Origin: Distichodus sexfasciatus | Taxonomy: Eukaryota > Chordata > Actinopteri > Characiformes > Distichodontidae | NCBI GenBank assembly: GCA_032718565.1 | Contig: JAVGVS010000399.1 | Span: 248,001-312,000, forward strand | Reading direction: 5' to 3' | Length of the DNA stretch: 64,000 nt | Shown: piece by piece, positions 45,029 through 56,099 of the stretch | How the letters are laid out: each line of letters opens with the position of its first letter | Position numbering within the stretch: the first letter of the stretch is position 1 | Program-made: the position numbers and the translations under genes | The notes under the pieces: generated by a model | Database searches by the model: none | Told to the model about the DNA's origin: nothing | Seen by the model: only the letters and a program-made list of their open reading frames with translations

Positions 45029-45367
45029 TCATTCATTCATTCATCCATTCATTCATTATCTGAACCAGTAAAACCCTGTCGGGGCCATGGAGACCGGAGC
45101 CTGTCCCGAGACTAGGGGCACAAGGCAGGGACCAACCTAATACACTGCACTGCACACCTGCACACTCACAGTCATACCTTATAGGGCCAATTTTTTGGAT
45201 GAACCAATCAACCTACAGCGCATGCTCTTCAACTGTGGGAGGAAACCGGAGCACCTGAAGAAAACCCAGCCATCACGGGGAGAGCACACAAACTTCGACT
45301 CAGGGATCGAAACCAGGACCTTCTCGCTGTGAGGTGAGAGTGCTAACCATCACACCACCGTGACGAC
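45029..45367 (-). mobile_element. tRNA-headed SINE, family 1 (antisense, full length)
   Basis: From the (CATT)n tail through GGACCGGAGCCTGTCCC-type, AGGGCCAATTTT, GTGGGAGGAAACCGGAGCAC and GGGGAGAGCACACAAACTTC to GGACCTTCTCGCTGTGAGG and CACACCACCGTGACG, the reverse of the family head. Confidence 0.88.
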
Positions 45368-47573
45368 CAACCATTTTTGAGCCCCTGAATTGACTGATCA
45401 AGTTGATTACGAGGTTCCTACAATTAGGCATTTTAAGTCACTCTCCATATGAGTGTCAGCAAATGTTATGTAGGTCAATTATATTACATTTCATCTTAAG
45501 GTACCACAACATCACACTTAAAACTAACTACCAAAACTTTAAATCGATCTCTTATAACCGTCTAGACGTCACCTGTCAGCCACAAGATCAAACCTGTCTC
45601 CGAGTGTTAATTCCCAAATGACTCATTACGACGGGCCTCGAATCACTCCAGACTAGCCCTCTGCCAGACAATTAGTCCCACAATTAGTCTTAACGATTAC
45701 GCCAGTTGTGCGTATCTGTCAGCAATTATCTGCTGGTGTTGCCGTTATTAGCCTCGACCTTTTCTGAACTTTTCCTTGGATCAGCTCGTCAGACGAGGAA
45801 GAAGATGATGAGGCTTGACAGACCAGGCTGGGAGATCGTCCGTGCCAGCCTCATGACCCTCCTCACAGCTCTGTGCCCTGGCTAAAGCCCCGCGCAGCCC
45901 CTGGTTCAGAGCTCATCAGTCTAATAGCACACTCTAATAAGGCCACCGCACAACTGTGACACGCCATGAAAGAGAACGCAAATGAGAGCACGACTCTCGT
46001 AAGGCGCCGCGCTTTGTGGAACAAATGATGTTCCGCGACTGGGCCTTTGACGTGAAAGATTGGGACACTCTGAGAATCGGGAAATTTGAGATTAAGGGCA
46101 GCAGGCTTGGAGGAAGAAGTAAAAAAAAAAAAAAAAAAAGAGCACTGTGTACTACACGTCAAACTCGTAATTAAACAGTCTCAAAGTGTAACTTTTCCAG
46201 CATCAAGGTCAAATGGATGCAGCTAAGCAACAGCTCCCTCATTAGCCCATGTTCTGAACAGTTCAGAGACCCAAAAGCCGTTACGAAAATGCATCCCAAA
46301 CTCTACCGGCTTTAGTCCATGCAGAACTGCTCTATACCATTGCTGTAACCTGTGTGATGGGTTTACGACTTCTCTTAGAAAATCTATGAGCCTCAGCTGT
46401 CAGAAAGATGGACAGAACACATTATAGTTACATTTGCCTTACTTATATTGCTTTCCCCTTTCCTTTATAGACATAAATGTCAAGAGTATAGACAGCTGCG
46501 TTTTTTAAGACTCCAGGATCCAGTGGCCAAGGAATAACCTTTAACGTTTTATTAATAAAAATATTTTTCTGCTTCTCCTGCCTGCTTTCTTTAGGCTGCT
46601 TAGAAATGATGAAGGTTTCAGTTTTCCAATATTTATTTTAGGCTTGTTCACAATGTTTTTACCATATATTTTACGGCGTATAATCCTAATCTTATCATAT
46701 GTCACAATAAATGACCCTATTTTGTATAGTTTACCAGCATATAGTAGATTACTTATATTATTATTAACCCTTTGGCCATTTTTTGAGCGTTTTTGCATCC
46801 CTTTATTTATTGGGCTATAACTTTTTAATTCCATAAGCTAGCCATTCATGCCTTATGTTGTTTTTTTCCAGAAGACCCAGGGCTACTTATTTATGTAATT
46901 ATTTGATGTGAAAATAACAAGTAAAATGTTGATATCATTTTTATCAGTTTTTGCCTAGTGAAATTTGACTTTTTTTCTAACTTTAGAAATGTGTGGGGTA
47001 AAGGTCCATAGCCATTGTTATAAATATTTTTTTTTCAATCTGGGACATTCTATGGCTTATTACAATATAAAAAATATGTGCTTATTTCCAGACGGAATTT
47101 GAATTTGACCTTCCTTGTTATTATTATTACTGCTGAAGAAGTTAGCAGACTGCCCCAGAGATGTTCCTGATCAGATGACCTCTAGAATGCAGTCAAACAC
47201 TATCCCCCAACAGTTACAGACAGGCACAAAATCACACACTATATATTTTATTTATACATGTATTTTTGGAGAAATATAAACATATTTATATAGTAAAATA
47301 GTAAATTTTGTTAAAAAAAAAGGAAATGTAATAATTTACAATAACAAGAACTTAGATAAAAGAATATAAAACAATGTAACAATTTACTAAAATAAGATCT
47401 TACACTATACTATACAGTTGCACTGAATCCAACGACAAGTGTGTGAACCATCGCGGAAGTGAACGCACTAAATAAATAATATGGATGTTTTATGGAGTTT
47501 CAGCAGTGTGTTTTTCGTGAGAAACCCTTTAAATTTACTCTCTTTTGCGCACACGATTACTCTGGAATTGTAA
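45368..47573. other. Gene-free DNA with a strong CNE-like block
   Basis: 45620-46060 is GC-balanced and holds seven or more TAAT/ATTA cores (CAATTAGTC twice, GATTACG, CAATTATC, TTATTAGCC, CTAATAGC, CTAATAAGG). The rest, including a 97-codon Lys-rich minus-strand frame at 46541-46834 and a poly(A) run near 46121, is AT-rich and unassigned. Confidence 0.5.
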
Positions 47574-47578
47574 CGATC

Positions 47579-48000
47579 GGCAGGTGAACCCAAACGCAGA
47601 GTCGACAGAACCAGGTCACAGACACAGGGGTAAATTGGCAAAAAGCAAAGAGTTTATTCAAGCACAGGTCAGAACCAGAAAACACTGTCCATGAGGCAAA
47701 CAAATCCAAATCGCCAGAAGCAGAGGGGTAATCCAAAAACCGAAAGCAAGGGTCAAAACCGAGGCAGGCAAACACAAAAAACGCTTGGTATGTAGCATTA
47801 GGCATAACAATACTTCGCAGGGAATGGTTGTAACTGAAAGTCCTTAAATACAGGTGATGTGATTGTGATTGGTTTAGAATTCTGGTGACGTTAATCTGGT
47901 AAACTGAGGTCGTTGTGAAGATCTGGAACTGGAGTCCTGGTTAGATGGCCTTTCTAGTGAGGTGGTGAGGTCCTCCCTCGGTCTGGGCTGGGATCTTACA
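47579..48000 (-). mobile_element. Solo LTR with 5-bp target duplication
   Basis: Begins TGTAACGATC and ends GGATCTTACA (TG...CA with inverted ends), flanked by GGAAT at 47574-47578 and 48001-48005. On the minus strand a TATTTAAGG TATA-like box (about 47842-47850) precedes an AATAAA (47653-47658), the U3-R order expected of an LTR, so it is oriented minus. 422 bp, no internal coding region. Confidence 0.8.
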
Positions 48001-48265
48001 GGAATAATTTATTGCACAAACACGGGACTTAGATGATCGTGTAGGGTAAGTCTTCTTGATTTCATTGATATGTGTATCATGCATGTGTGTTACTCCTGTC
48101 GCGAGTTATGAGTCTGAGACTAAAGGTTACAAAAATGAACGCCAAACGCGTCCATTGAGTTAAAAAAAAGGTTAAGATGGTACAATGTTTGTAGAGAAAT
48201 ATGACAGTTTCCTCAACGGAATCACCTGAGATTACTCCTGAAATGCTCATTTTATCATTCACATT

Positions 48266-48448
48266 AATGCCTTTATCTGAAGCGACGTATATGATCTTAT
48301 CACAGAAGCAGTCTCCCCGGATCAACCTGGACTTAAGGGCCTTGCTCAAGGGCGCAGTGGCATTCATTCTGGCTGTATGATACAGGTAGATTTGAACCGT
48401 TGACCTCTTGGTCCGTAGGCAGACATCTTACCACTGAGCTATTACCAC
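48266..48448 (-). mobile_element. tRNA-headed SINE (antisense)
   Basis: Minus strand: GGTAATAGCTCAGTGGTAAG (A box), AACGGTTCAAATC (B box), then GAGCAAGGCCCTTAAGTCC and ATACGTCGCTTCAGATAAAG, a version of the GTCGCTCTGGATAAG core of family 3. Confidence 0.75.
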
Positions 48449-48474
48449 ACATAATAGATATCTGGTGTTATAGT

Positions 48475-49057
48475 CAGAGGTGGGCAAAGTAGCTAACTCC
48501 AAAACAAGTGGAAGTCATACAGTCCAATTTTTATTTAGTTAAAGTACTTAAGTACTGGTTTTAAAAAATACTTAAGTGTTAAAAGTGCATCTTCTTTCAC
48601 CGCATTGTTGCATCATTGCCACAACACTTACAATACCTAATGCCTCTGACTACCTTGGCTGTAAATGCCGCCTGCTCACAACATAAAATCAACATTCCAA
48701 CCTGCTTAAAACCCAGCTCTACACCTCTAGCTTCATGACTTTCCGACAGCAACAATGATTTTTTTAATCAAGACAACAAGTGGCAGAACTGTCTGAACGT
48801 GGTTTTATAGTTAGTCAACCAGCGTGACGTAACCCTACTGATTACCGATAGGCCAAAAAAACCAATGACGTTTCAGAAAAAGGGGAATAACATCCACTTT
48901 ATCCACAGATTTGAATGCAACGAGTAACGCAAACCTTGACAGAAATGTAGTGCAGTGAAAAGTACAGGATTCGTCTTTCAAAAGGAGTGACGTGAAAGTC
49001 ATACGTTTCCAAAAAAATACCACACAAGTAAATGTACTTCATTACCGTCCACATCTG
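48475..49057. mobile_element. hAT-type non-autonomous element with exact 8-bp target duplication
   Basis: Ends CAGAGGTGGGCAAAGTA and TACCGTCCACATCTG are inverted repeats; GTTATAGT is duplicated at 48467-48474 and 49058-49065. Interior shows AAAGTACTTAAGTACTGG-type words and no transposase. Confidence 0.92.
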
Positions 49058-49628
49058 GTTATAGTTTATTCCATTGTGAACTCTTCTTTTAAAAAATGTA
49101 CAAGTTAATCTTTTGTTTGCACAATTAAACAAATAAAATCTTTCTCTTTCCCTAAAGCTCAAGGCTTCCTAACATTATCCTGAATTTAAGATTCGGGTAA
49201 TGTCATAATAATAATAATGTTAAAATGTATTTCTTAATATTTTTGATTGTTTATATTTTATTATTTATATTTATAAGAGACTGATTTCAATTTAAAGCAT
49301 ATACAAATTTGGGGTTTATTCATTTTGTACTTGGGTTTACCTTAAAAAAAACTGACCTAGAAGTCTAGGGCCTCCGGCACAACATAACCAACACAACCAA
49401 TCAATAACACGATGATATGAACAATGGACATAATTCATGGCTTGTATATTGCAAGTGTGAAATCTCTTGAGCATTACAGTAGTGACCTCTGGTAATGGAA
49501 TGGCAAGACCTTTGACCGTGTGACCGGGACGTATTCCTTATTACATACATATATCATGTTTATGAATGATTTATAATCATTATCATAGATCAATATTTAT
49601 TATTACATTGAGTATCGGTGGTGTAACC
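49058..49628. other. Unannotated AT-rich DNA
   Basis: No gene or repeat recognised. Confidence 0.5.
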
Positions 49629-49915
49629 CATTCATTCATTCATTATCCGAACTGGGGTCACAGGGGGTGGCAGAGCTATCCCGGGAGCTAGAGGCGCAAC
49701 ACAGGGACCAACCGTGGGCATGTGCTGACACACCGGAGGGCACACACACTCTCACAATCACACTCTTTAGAGTCGCCAATTAACCTATAGTGCATGCTTT
49801 TGGACTGTGGGAGGTAACGCGAACACAGGTAGCGCATGCAAACTCCAGCGGGTATCGAGCCCACGACCTTCTCGCTGTGAGACGGCAGTGCTAACTACCG
49901 TGCCACTGTACCTGC
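49629..49915 (-). mobile_element. tRNA-headed SINE, family 1 (antisense)
   Basis: CATTCATTCATTATCCGAAC tail, GGGACCAACCGTGGGCATG, TTTAGAGTCGCCAATTAACC, CATGCAAACTCCAGC and CCTTCTCGCTGTGAGACGGC, the reverse of the family. Internal deletions make it about 50 bp shorter than the full copies. Confidence 0.85.
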
Positions 49916-50746
49916 TCCAGTGTACTCCAACGTTTCCAAATTCTTTTATCATTTCCCCAATTAACTGAAGTTGCGATCCAGGAGGAATTCTCCCTCTCCA
50001 GATATACTTGCAGTAACAGACTCTTTTTCCGGGTTTCGGTGCCCTTTAGCCAGACATACTAGCTCAACAACGCCTAAAAATCAAGACATCACCATCACCG
50101 GGGCGGACGTCGGCTCTATGATTGAGGACGACTCTCCCAGACCTATAAATTGACCGTGGCTCCTTCCTTTTTTCATTGGGGAACATCAATCAAAAGAAGC
50201 TAAATCTTCACGACAAAGACAAATCTGATGTGTGTGAATGGGATCATTGACTCTGCAGGACGGGAAGAGAAACAAAATGCTTTCTGGTCACGATGGAGCC
50301 ATAGCTCTCTTTGTGCTCGGGTCTTCAGGCAAGACGGATGCCTCCTTGCCTTTACGTCTTACTCTTGGACATAAATCACATGGAAGTAGGCCAAACGGGA
50401 GGCACTGGCTTCAAACCGTGCGGGAAAAATTACTTGGGACTGGAGTGTGAAATGGACGTTAATGAACTCATTTAAACATATTTAGTTAGCTGTCGGAATG
50501 CTTTATTGGTGCCATGGGCATTAGTCAGGTTGCGGAAGTCTCCCTTGTAATATAAAGACCTTCTGTAGTTAAAACAAATGTGTTGTGTTTTTTTGTATGT
50601 GTAGAGCCGCTGTATGATGTCATTCCTGTTAAAAAAGGAGTTTCACAAAGGTGGCCAAATTTAACTGCTTTCAGTTGTTTACTTTTGAATTGTAACTGTT
50701 CGCGTGCAACGGCTAAGCTCTTAATTATTGATTATTGTAATCTCGG
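49916..50746. other. Unannotated DNA
   Basis: Frames of 60-99 codons without recognised motifs. No repeat ends identified. Confidence 0.45.
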
Positions 50747-50825
50747 GCGGCACGGTGGCGCAGTGTTTAGCGATGCCGCCTCAGAGCGAGAAAGGCCAGG
50801 GTTCGTGGGTTTGAACCTTCACTGG
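50747..50825 (+). mobile_element. SINE family 1 head fragment (sense)
   Basis: GGGCGGCACGGTGGCGCAGTG head followed by CGATGCCGCCTCAGAGCGAG and a B-box-like GGTTTGAACC, then abrupt change to ATTCAATTCGATT words. Confidence 0.8.
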
Positions 50826-50968
50826 TCTCATGATTCAATTCGATTACCATTATCAAGTCTGCGATTTGATTCGATATGATATTTCGATGCTTCGCGACTC
50901 GTAACATCAAATTTTCTACGTTACGTTACTACTTGCACGCAATGCATGGGCATGAATCGCAGATCGGG

Positions 50969-51336
50969 TGTCACATGCACTGCGTCCCGCGACCGGCACT
51001 AGGACCGGGAAGTGGTCGGTCGCGGTTCGGGAAGTATAAGAGGAGTCATTTTCTCGCGGCGCATCGCTCGGTCATTGAGTCACCTGCCCACCTCTGATGA
51101 CAATCAGTTCTACTGTGAGTACTCTCAGTTATTTGGTTATCTCTCCGATTGAGTGTGTGTCCGCATGAACGCAGATTCTTGTGGGAATCTTTACTCTTCG
51201 CGTAAGAGAGTTCTTAGAACAAATCCCATGGCTCTCCTACTTACTCGCGCTCTCAGCCGCGTTTGCATTAACCAACCATGCTACACGGGCTAACGGCTAA
51301 TGGCACTTCTGTCGCATCCTAATCAGATCACTGACA
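50969..51336 (+). mobile_element. Solo LTR, family A (copy 2) with 5-bp target duplication
   Basis: TGTCACATGC... to ...ATCACTGACA, 368 bp, flanked by TCGGG at 50964-50968 and 51337-51341. Contains a TATA-like AGTATAAGAGG (about 51034) and the shared CTTACTCTTCGCGTAAGAGAG. No internal region, so a recombined solo LTR. Confidence 0.75.
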
Positions 51337-51451
51337 TCGGGCAGCCATAGTTACTACCTGGTTGTTCATTTTAACTAGACTTCTTATGGTGCACCCAGAA
51401 AAGCACCAAGAAATGTTATTATGATATAATCCTGGGGTTTTTAACTGCTTC

Positions 51452-51835
51452 TGTCCCAGGCACACGCACGCCGATCACGTGACTGGCACGAGGACCCAGA
51501 AGTAGTCGGTGCGATCGGGAAGTATGAAAGGAAGCTTGTTCTCGCAGCTCACCGCTCAGTCATTGAGTCACCAGCCCTATTCTGATGACGATCAGCTTCA
51601 ACTGTGAGTACTCCAGTTATTTGGTTATCTCCTCGGTTGAGAGTGTGTCCGATAGAACGGTTTCCAGATTCCGGCGGGAATCCTTACTCTTCATGTTAGA
51701 GAGTTCTTAAATCAACTCGCGTGGTTCATCTACCTATTCCCGTCTCACTCTGAGTTTGGGTTAACCACCCACGCTACACGGGCTAATGGCTAACGGCTAA
51801 CGGCATTTTGTCACATCCTAACCAGATCCCTGACA
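51452..51835 (+). mobile_element. Solo LTR, family A (copy 3)
   Basis: TGTCCCAGGC... to ...CCCTGACA, 384 bp, in the same orientation as copy 2 and 115 bp after it. Shares GATCAGCTTCAACTGTGAG, CTTACTCTTC, GCTACACGGGCTAA and CATCCTAACCAGATC. I see no target duplication. Confidence 0.7.
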
Positions 51836-51879
51836 AGATATTTCATTCAATTCATTTTTCATGCCCAAATACTCTGAAA

Positions 51880-52045
51880 CTGTTTTGAAACATAAATAAA
51901 ATGAAATAATTTTTCATTGGACCATCAGTTGAAAACCCCAGATATAATCAATTATGGTCTGCCACTGCATCGTCCACAGAATCGTCCATGCTAGGCATCC
52001 CGATGCATCGATTATGTGATTAATTTTAACAGCCCTAATCAGTGT
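51880..52045. mobile_element. Possible right part of a hAT-type element
   Basis: Ends GATGCATCGATTATGTGATT then AACAGCCCTAATC, similar to AGGGCTGNTA-type hAT ends. ATTCGATT words at 50830-50900 could be its left part, split by the two LTR insertions. Speculative. Confidence 0.3.
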
Positions 52046-52608
52046 GCTGTATAATGAATAGAAAGCCCTAACAACTATAAAAACATATTCATCTTTTTTG
52101 TTGTTCCTTGTGACACAAAATAAATGCACCAATTTGTCCATATTTCGTCTCCACAGAGATGTTCGAGTGAGCACCGAGAGCAGATCTGAATGCTGAATTA
52201 AAGTGGATTCAACAGTAAATTTGGGTTAAATACGTTACATTCTTTTGGGTTCCTTTTGCTTTCCATTATTCCTGCTTTGCATAAAGCAAAACTATATATA
52301 TATATATATATACATATATAAAATCATATAAATTATTTCTGGTCTCAGAAATAACACAGAATCAATCTTAATTCACTGAGCAAAACTGACACTGAATCCA
52401 CATCGACCCCAAAAAAGGTGACTTCGGCATCTGTGCGCTGTGTAATTACTCGGTGTCTTAATGACATGTTTAGCGTTGTCTCATTTCTATACTATCTTCC
52501 CTCTCTTTTTTCTTCTCCCTGAATAAACCGTTCGTCTCGTCTCTCCTCGCCAGGCTTTTTCCTATTCCAGCCTTCTTCCTCCTTGTTCCCTCTCGGGTCG
52601 CAGCGTTT
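52046..52608. other. Unannotated DNA with a (TA)n run
   Basis: A (TA)n stretch at about 52293-52320; otherwise no gene or repeat seen. Confidence 0.5.
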
Positions 52609-52793
52609 CGTTTTTTTTTTTTTTTTTTTTTTCCAAATGGAAAATCAAAGGAGGGATTTAGGACGTTCTTTCAGCAGGAGAAGGAGGAGGAGGAGGAGGA
52701 GGAGGAAGAAGAGGAAGAGGAGGAGGCTCTTCTCCCCCTCCAAACCCTCAAGGTGCAGCTTGTGATAAAGGCCAGACAGCATGGGATGGGGTT

Positions 52794-52825
<32 letters not shown>

Positions 52826-52840
52826 GTGGAGGGTGGATGT
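52609..52840. repeat. Poly(T) and (GGA)n purine tracts
   Basis: A 23-nt T run at about 52610 is followed by GGA/GAA purine runs at 52673-52728 and 52795-52829, all-purine on the + strand. Such tracts can form triplexes. The Arg-rich frame here is an artefact. Confidence 0.9.
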
Positions 52841-52860
52841 GGATTTACTCAGTGTTGTAA

Positions 52861-52884
52861 AGCTGCCTGCCTGCCTGCCTGCCT
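52861..52884. repeat. (GCCT)n microsatellite
   Basis: Five to six copies of the tetranucleotide TGCC/GCCT. Confidence 0.9.
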
Positions 52885-52965
52885 CGTCAGCGCAGATGAA
52901 CACTGCCACATGACGGACGGCTCGGAGAACTGCAGCCACAATACACACCACATGTCGAGGAGAAG

Positions 52966-53915
52966 AGTGTGTGTGTGTGTTTGTGTAAGTGTGTGAGTGT
53001 GTGTGTTCTGCCCCCAGGGCAAAGGGGGGTTTACAAACTGTTATGTCTGGGCAAAAATGTATAAAAATGTGCAGGCAAGGTCACATGTCCCGTGAAAGGC
53101 GACAGGCGTGTTGGTTGTGAGGGCATGAGAGAGAGGGAGAGAGAGAGAGAGAGGGGGTTGACGATGGATGGGTTGCCAGTGTTGAATGTGGGGTTTTTGC
53201 GATTGGGAGACGAAGAGACAGTATGTGGATTGTGGATGTGTATATGAAGAGAGAAAGAGAAAAAGTGGTTGCGAGAGAGACAGAGAGCAGAGGGAGACAG
53301 AGAGAAAGAATAGTGTGGGGGAGGAGAAGGGAAGAAGGGAATGTGTGTGGAGAAGTGTAGAAGAAAGAAAGAAGTGAAGGGACGAATGTAGCGTGTGTGG
53401 ATAAAGAGAGAGGGGGTGGATGGGTTGATGTGTTTTGTGTGTATGTGTGTGTGTGCGTGAGAGAGAGAGAGAAAGAGAGGGATTTGTTGGGGAGTAGAAG
53501 ATGGGATGACGGGAGAGTGTGTGTGGAGAGAAAGAGAGAGAAAATTGTGTGAAAGAGATTAAGAGAGAAAGAGAAGGAGGGAACGTCTGTGAAGAAAGAG
53601 GTGGACGGGTTGATGAGTCGGAGGAAGAAGAGTGTGTGTGTGTGTGTGTGTGTGTGTGCTGATGAGATGGAGAAGAAGAGAGAGAGTGAGGAGAGAGGTG
53701 GATTGATGGGTTGGCAGTGTTTAAGGGTTCATGTTCTGAAAGGAAAAAAGGAATGTGTGTGTAGAGAGAAACAGAGAGAGAGAGAGAGAGAGAGAAAAAA
53801 GATGACGATGGATGGGTGTTTGATGATGGGTTCACATTCCGGAGAGGAAGAGAGACAGTGTGTTTGTGTTTGTGTGTGTTTGGGAAAGGCGGAGAGAAGA
53901 AGGGAACATGTGGAG

Positions 53916-53950
<35 letters not shown>

Positions 53951-54075
53951 TTGTGGCTTAGCGAGAGGGAGGGCATGCGTGACAAAGAGATGTCTCTGTG
54001 TGTTTGCGTTTTGCTGGAATAGTAGTGTGTGTGTGTGTGTGTAAGAGAGAGAGAAAGAGAGAGAGAGTGTGAGAG
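52966..54075. repeat. GA/GT-rich degenerate tandem block
   Basis: About 1.1 kb of (GA)n and (GT)n runs separated by recurring GGATGGGTTG-type words (about 53165, 53416, 53603, 53705, 53810) and TTCACATTCCGGAGAGG / TTCATGTTCTGAAAGG pairs, suggesting a decayed minisatellite of roughly 100-250-bp unit. The 355-codon minus-strand frame (SLSLSL-, HTHT-rich) is a by-product of the dinucleotides. Confidence 0.85.
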
Positions 54076-54357
54076 TGAAAGAGACGTTTCTATGTATATA
54101 ACCCCCAATTTCTCAGCTGATAGGCCGGGAGATGGATTTTGGATGCTGGTGATATGTCTACATTTAGCTGAAAGGCTGTAACGATTCTCTCGTGAGAAGG
54201 CAGGACAGAATGGTTTTTAAAATAAAAGACAAAAACTGAAAAAAGGAGGCAGAGGGCATTTTGTCAGGTGCAAACACCATTAAATTATACACCAAAACAA
54301 CGCATTAATATTCCTTCTGTCCACAATTGTTTTGTGACCATCGAAAGATCTATACAA

Positions 54358-54724
54358 CTAAGGCCTCGTTCGCACGGACGTCTAAACCAGGCGTTTTTCT
54401 GGCGTTCGTGGCGCCAGGTGAGCGCCGACTGAACGCCGACCGTTTTTCTGCTCGTTGGAGCAAATCAAAGCGTCCACACGGGCGTTCAGCGCCGGCGTTC
54501 GGCCGGCTGCGCGTTCGGGTGGCGTCAAATAAACGCTGCATGCGACGTTTTCTTGGCGTCAAAATCCCGACGAACACGAGGAAAACGATGCTATTGTGAA
54601 CGGCAGTGAAACGCTATTGCTAACGCCAGTGAAACGCCAATCGAACGCAGCTACAACACGCAGCAAAAACGCGTATGGCATTCAGAGGGTGTTCATTTCG
54701 AACGGCCGTGTGGATGAGGCCTTA
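54358..54724. mobile_element. Harbinger-type MITE with inverted ends
   Basis: Left end TAAGGCCTCGTTCGCACGG and right end CCGTGTGGATGAGGCCTTA are inverted repeats, with TA (or a mutated TWA) as target duplication. The GCGTTTTTCTGGCGTTCGTG core is shared with 40372-40570. 367 bp, CpG-rich, non-coding; frames on both strands are accidental. Confidence 0.8.
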
Positions 54725-54733
54725 CAAATATCA

Positions 54734-54848
54734 GTCATTCATTCATTATCCGAACCGCTTAATCCCACCTGGGGGGACCGGAGCCTATTCCGGGAACATA
54801 CGGGCGCAACGTGGGGAACAACCCTGGGCAGGCGCCAACACGCCGCAG
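54734..54848 (-). mobile_element. SINE family 1 tail fragment (antisense)
   Basis: CATTCATTCATTATCCGAAC, GGACCGGAGCCTATTCCGG and GGGCAGGCGCCAACACGCCG: the 3' third of family 1 only. Lies 10 bp after the MITE and 40 bp before another antisense copy. Confidence 0.8.
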
Positions 54849-54888
54849 TTTACAAATATCCCAACTACAGTAAAAAATCACTGTGAAT

Positions 54889-55215
54889 TCACTCATTCAT
54901 TCATTCATTCAGTCATTCATTATCCGAACCACTTAATCCCAACTGGGGTCGCAGGGGGACCGGAGCCTATCCCGGGACTACAGCTGCGAGGCGGGGACCA
55001 ACCCCGGGCGGGTACCAACACACTGCAGGGCACACACACACACAAAGACCTAATCATACTCACAGTCATACCTTACACGGCCAATTTAGAATCCAATCAA
55101 CCTATAATGCATGCTTTTGGACTGTGGGTGCACCCAGAGAAAACCCACATGAGCACGGGAAGAGCATGCAAAGTCCACCCAGAAAGGCCCTACAGCTGAC
55201 CCTTGAATCGAACCC
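54889..55215 (-). mobile_element. tRNA-headed SINE, family 1 (antisense, head lost)
   Basis: (CATT)n tail, TTATCCGAACCACTTAATCC, GGGGACCAACCCCGGGCGGG, CCAATTTAGAATCCAATC, GAAAGGCCCTACAGCTGAC; ends at ATCGAACCC (B box) without the A box. Confidence 0.85.
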
Positions 55216-56091
55216 AGTCACAACCCAAAAAAAAGAGGCTTCACTACCTCACAAGTCACAAATATTTATTTTTGTCCTTTGTCATTTTACTTTATTGTTC
55301 TACGTTCTAACTTCTTACGGTTTGATATGATTCATATAATTATGTGGTCAGCATCAGGAGTGTGTGGGTGTGTGTCTATGACATACGGATACACAGAAAC
55401 TGCTAATGATCAGCGTTGACCCTTTCGTGCTGCTTTTTGTGACTTTTGCTTGGACCCCTCTTGTTGCCGCTTTCGTCTATATTCATATCCTGAAATCTGT
55501 CTTACCTTTGGACATTCTGTATGTTTTTATGCACATGTGTTTTCAGGTTGACGTTGATTAGCAAGACTGAGACTAAACTAAATAAAAGAGCAGACATCTA
55601 GATGGTCAGTTCATGTTCATTAGTCGGACTGATCGACACTAATAGCCAATCACGACTCGGAATGCAATCAGATAAGACCCCAACCCTCCCTTCAGCTAGC
55701 TAATAAACGACATTCTTTTCATTAACTGATACCGGTCAAAGCGAAGTCACAAAAGCGCCTGCTCATTCTGGCCCGTGTCACAGCCAATATTGTTCCCTGT
55801 TTGTATGATTAGCTCGGGCCTCGTCTCTATCTGATCTCTGGCTTGAGTCAATGGATCAGGCCTGTAGAAAATTGCCTCATACCGTGCTCTAATACGGAAA
55901 GCCACTTGGGCCAAAACAAACGCCATTAAAATTGGCGTACAGGTCAGCAGTGATTAACTCTGTTCTGAAGCCTGGGACCACGGGACCACGGGACCACGGG
56001 ACCACGTTTGTTTTCTTTCTCTAAAAGAGGTCTGTAGGCATTAAACTGAAAAACGAATGCAGACGCTAATTAAGCATGACTTTCAATGTCT
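55216..56091. other. Gene-free DNA with the most CNE-like block of the window
   Basis: 55600-55970 is GC-balanced, repeat-free and holds at least eight TAAT/ATTA cores (CATTAGTC, CTAATAGCC, CTAATAAACG, GATTAGCTC, CTAATACGG, CATTAAAATTGG, GATTAACTC), plus CAGATAAG and AGCCAATATTG words. No reading frame spans it. Nature inferred from composition only. Confidence 0.5.
55974..56005. repeat. (GGGACCAC)4 octamer repeat
   Basis: Four tandem copies of an 8-bp unit at the edge of the CNE-like block. Confidence 0.92.
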
Positions 56092-56099
56092 GCGTTAGG

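Noticed and set aside
46541..46834. Lys/Arg-rich 97-codon frame as a possible transposase piece
   Set aside because: AT-rich DNA, no DDE motifs or flanking inverted ends found; the TTAACCCTTT nearby has no partner.
53041..54108. 355-codon minus-strand frame
   Set aside because: Composed of SLSLSL and HTHTHT runs from (GA)n and (GT)n; no domain, only simple-sequence content.
54327..55199. Overlapping frames of 75-174 codons around 54.3-55.2 kb
   Set aside because: They run across a Harbinger-type MITE and two antisense SINE copies, so they are repeat-derived.
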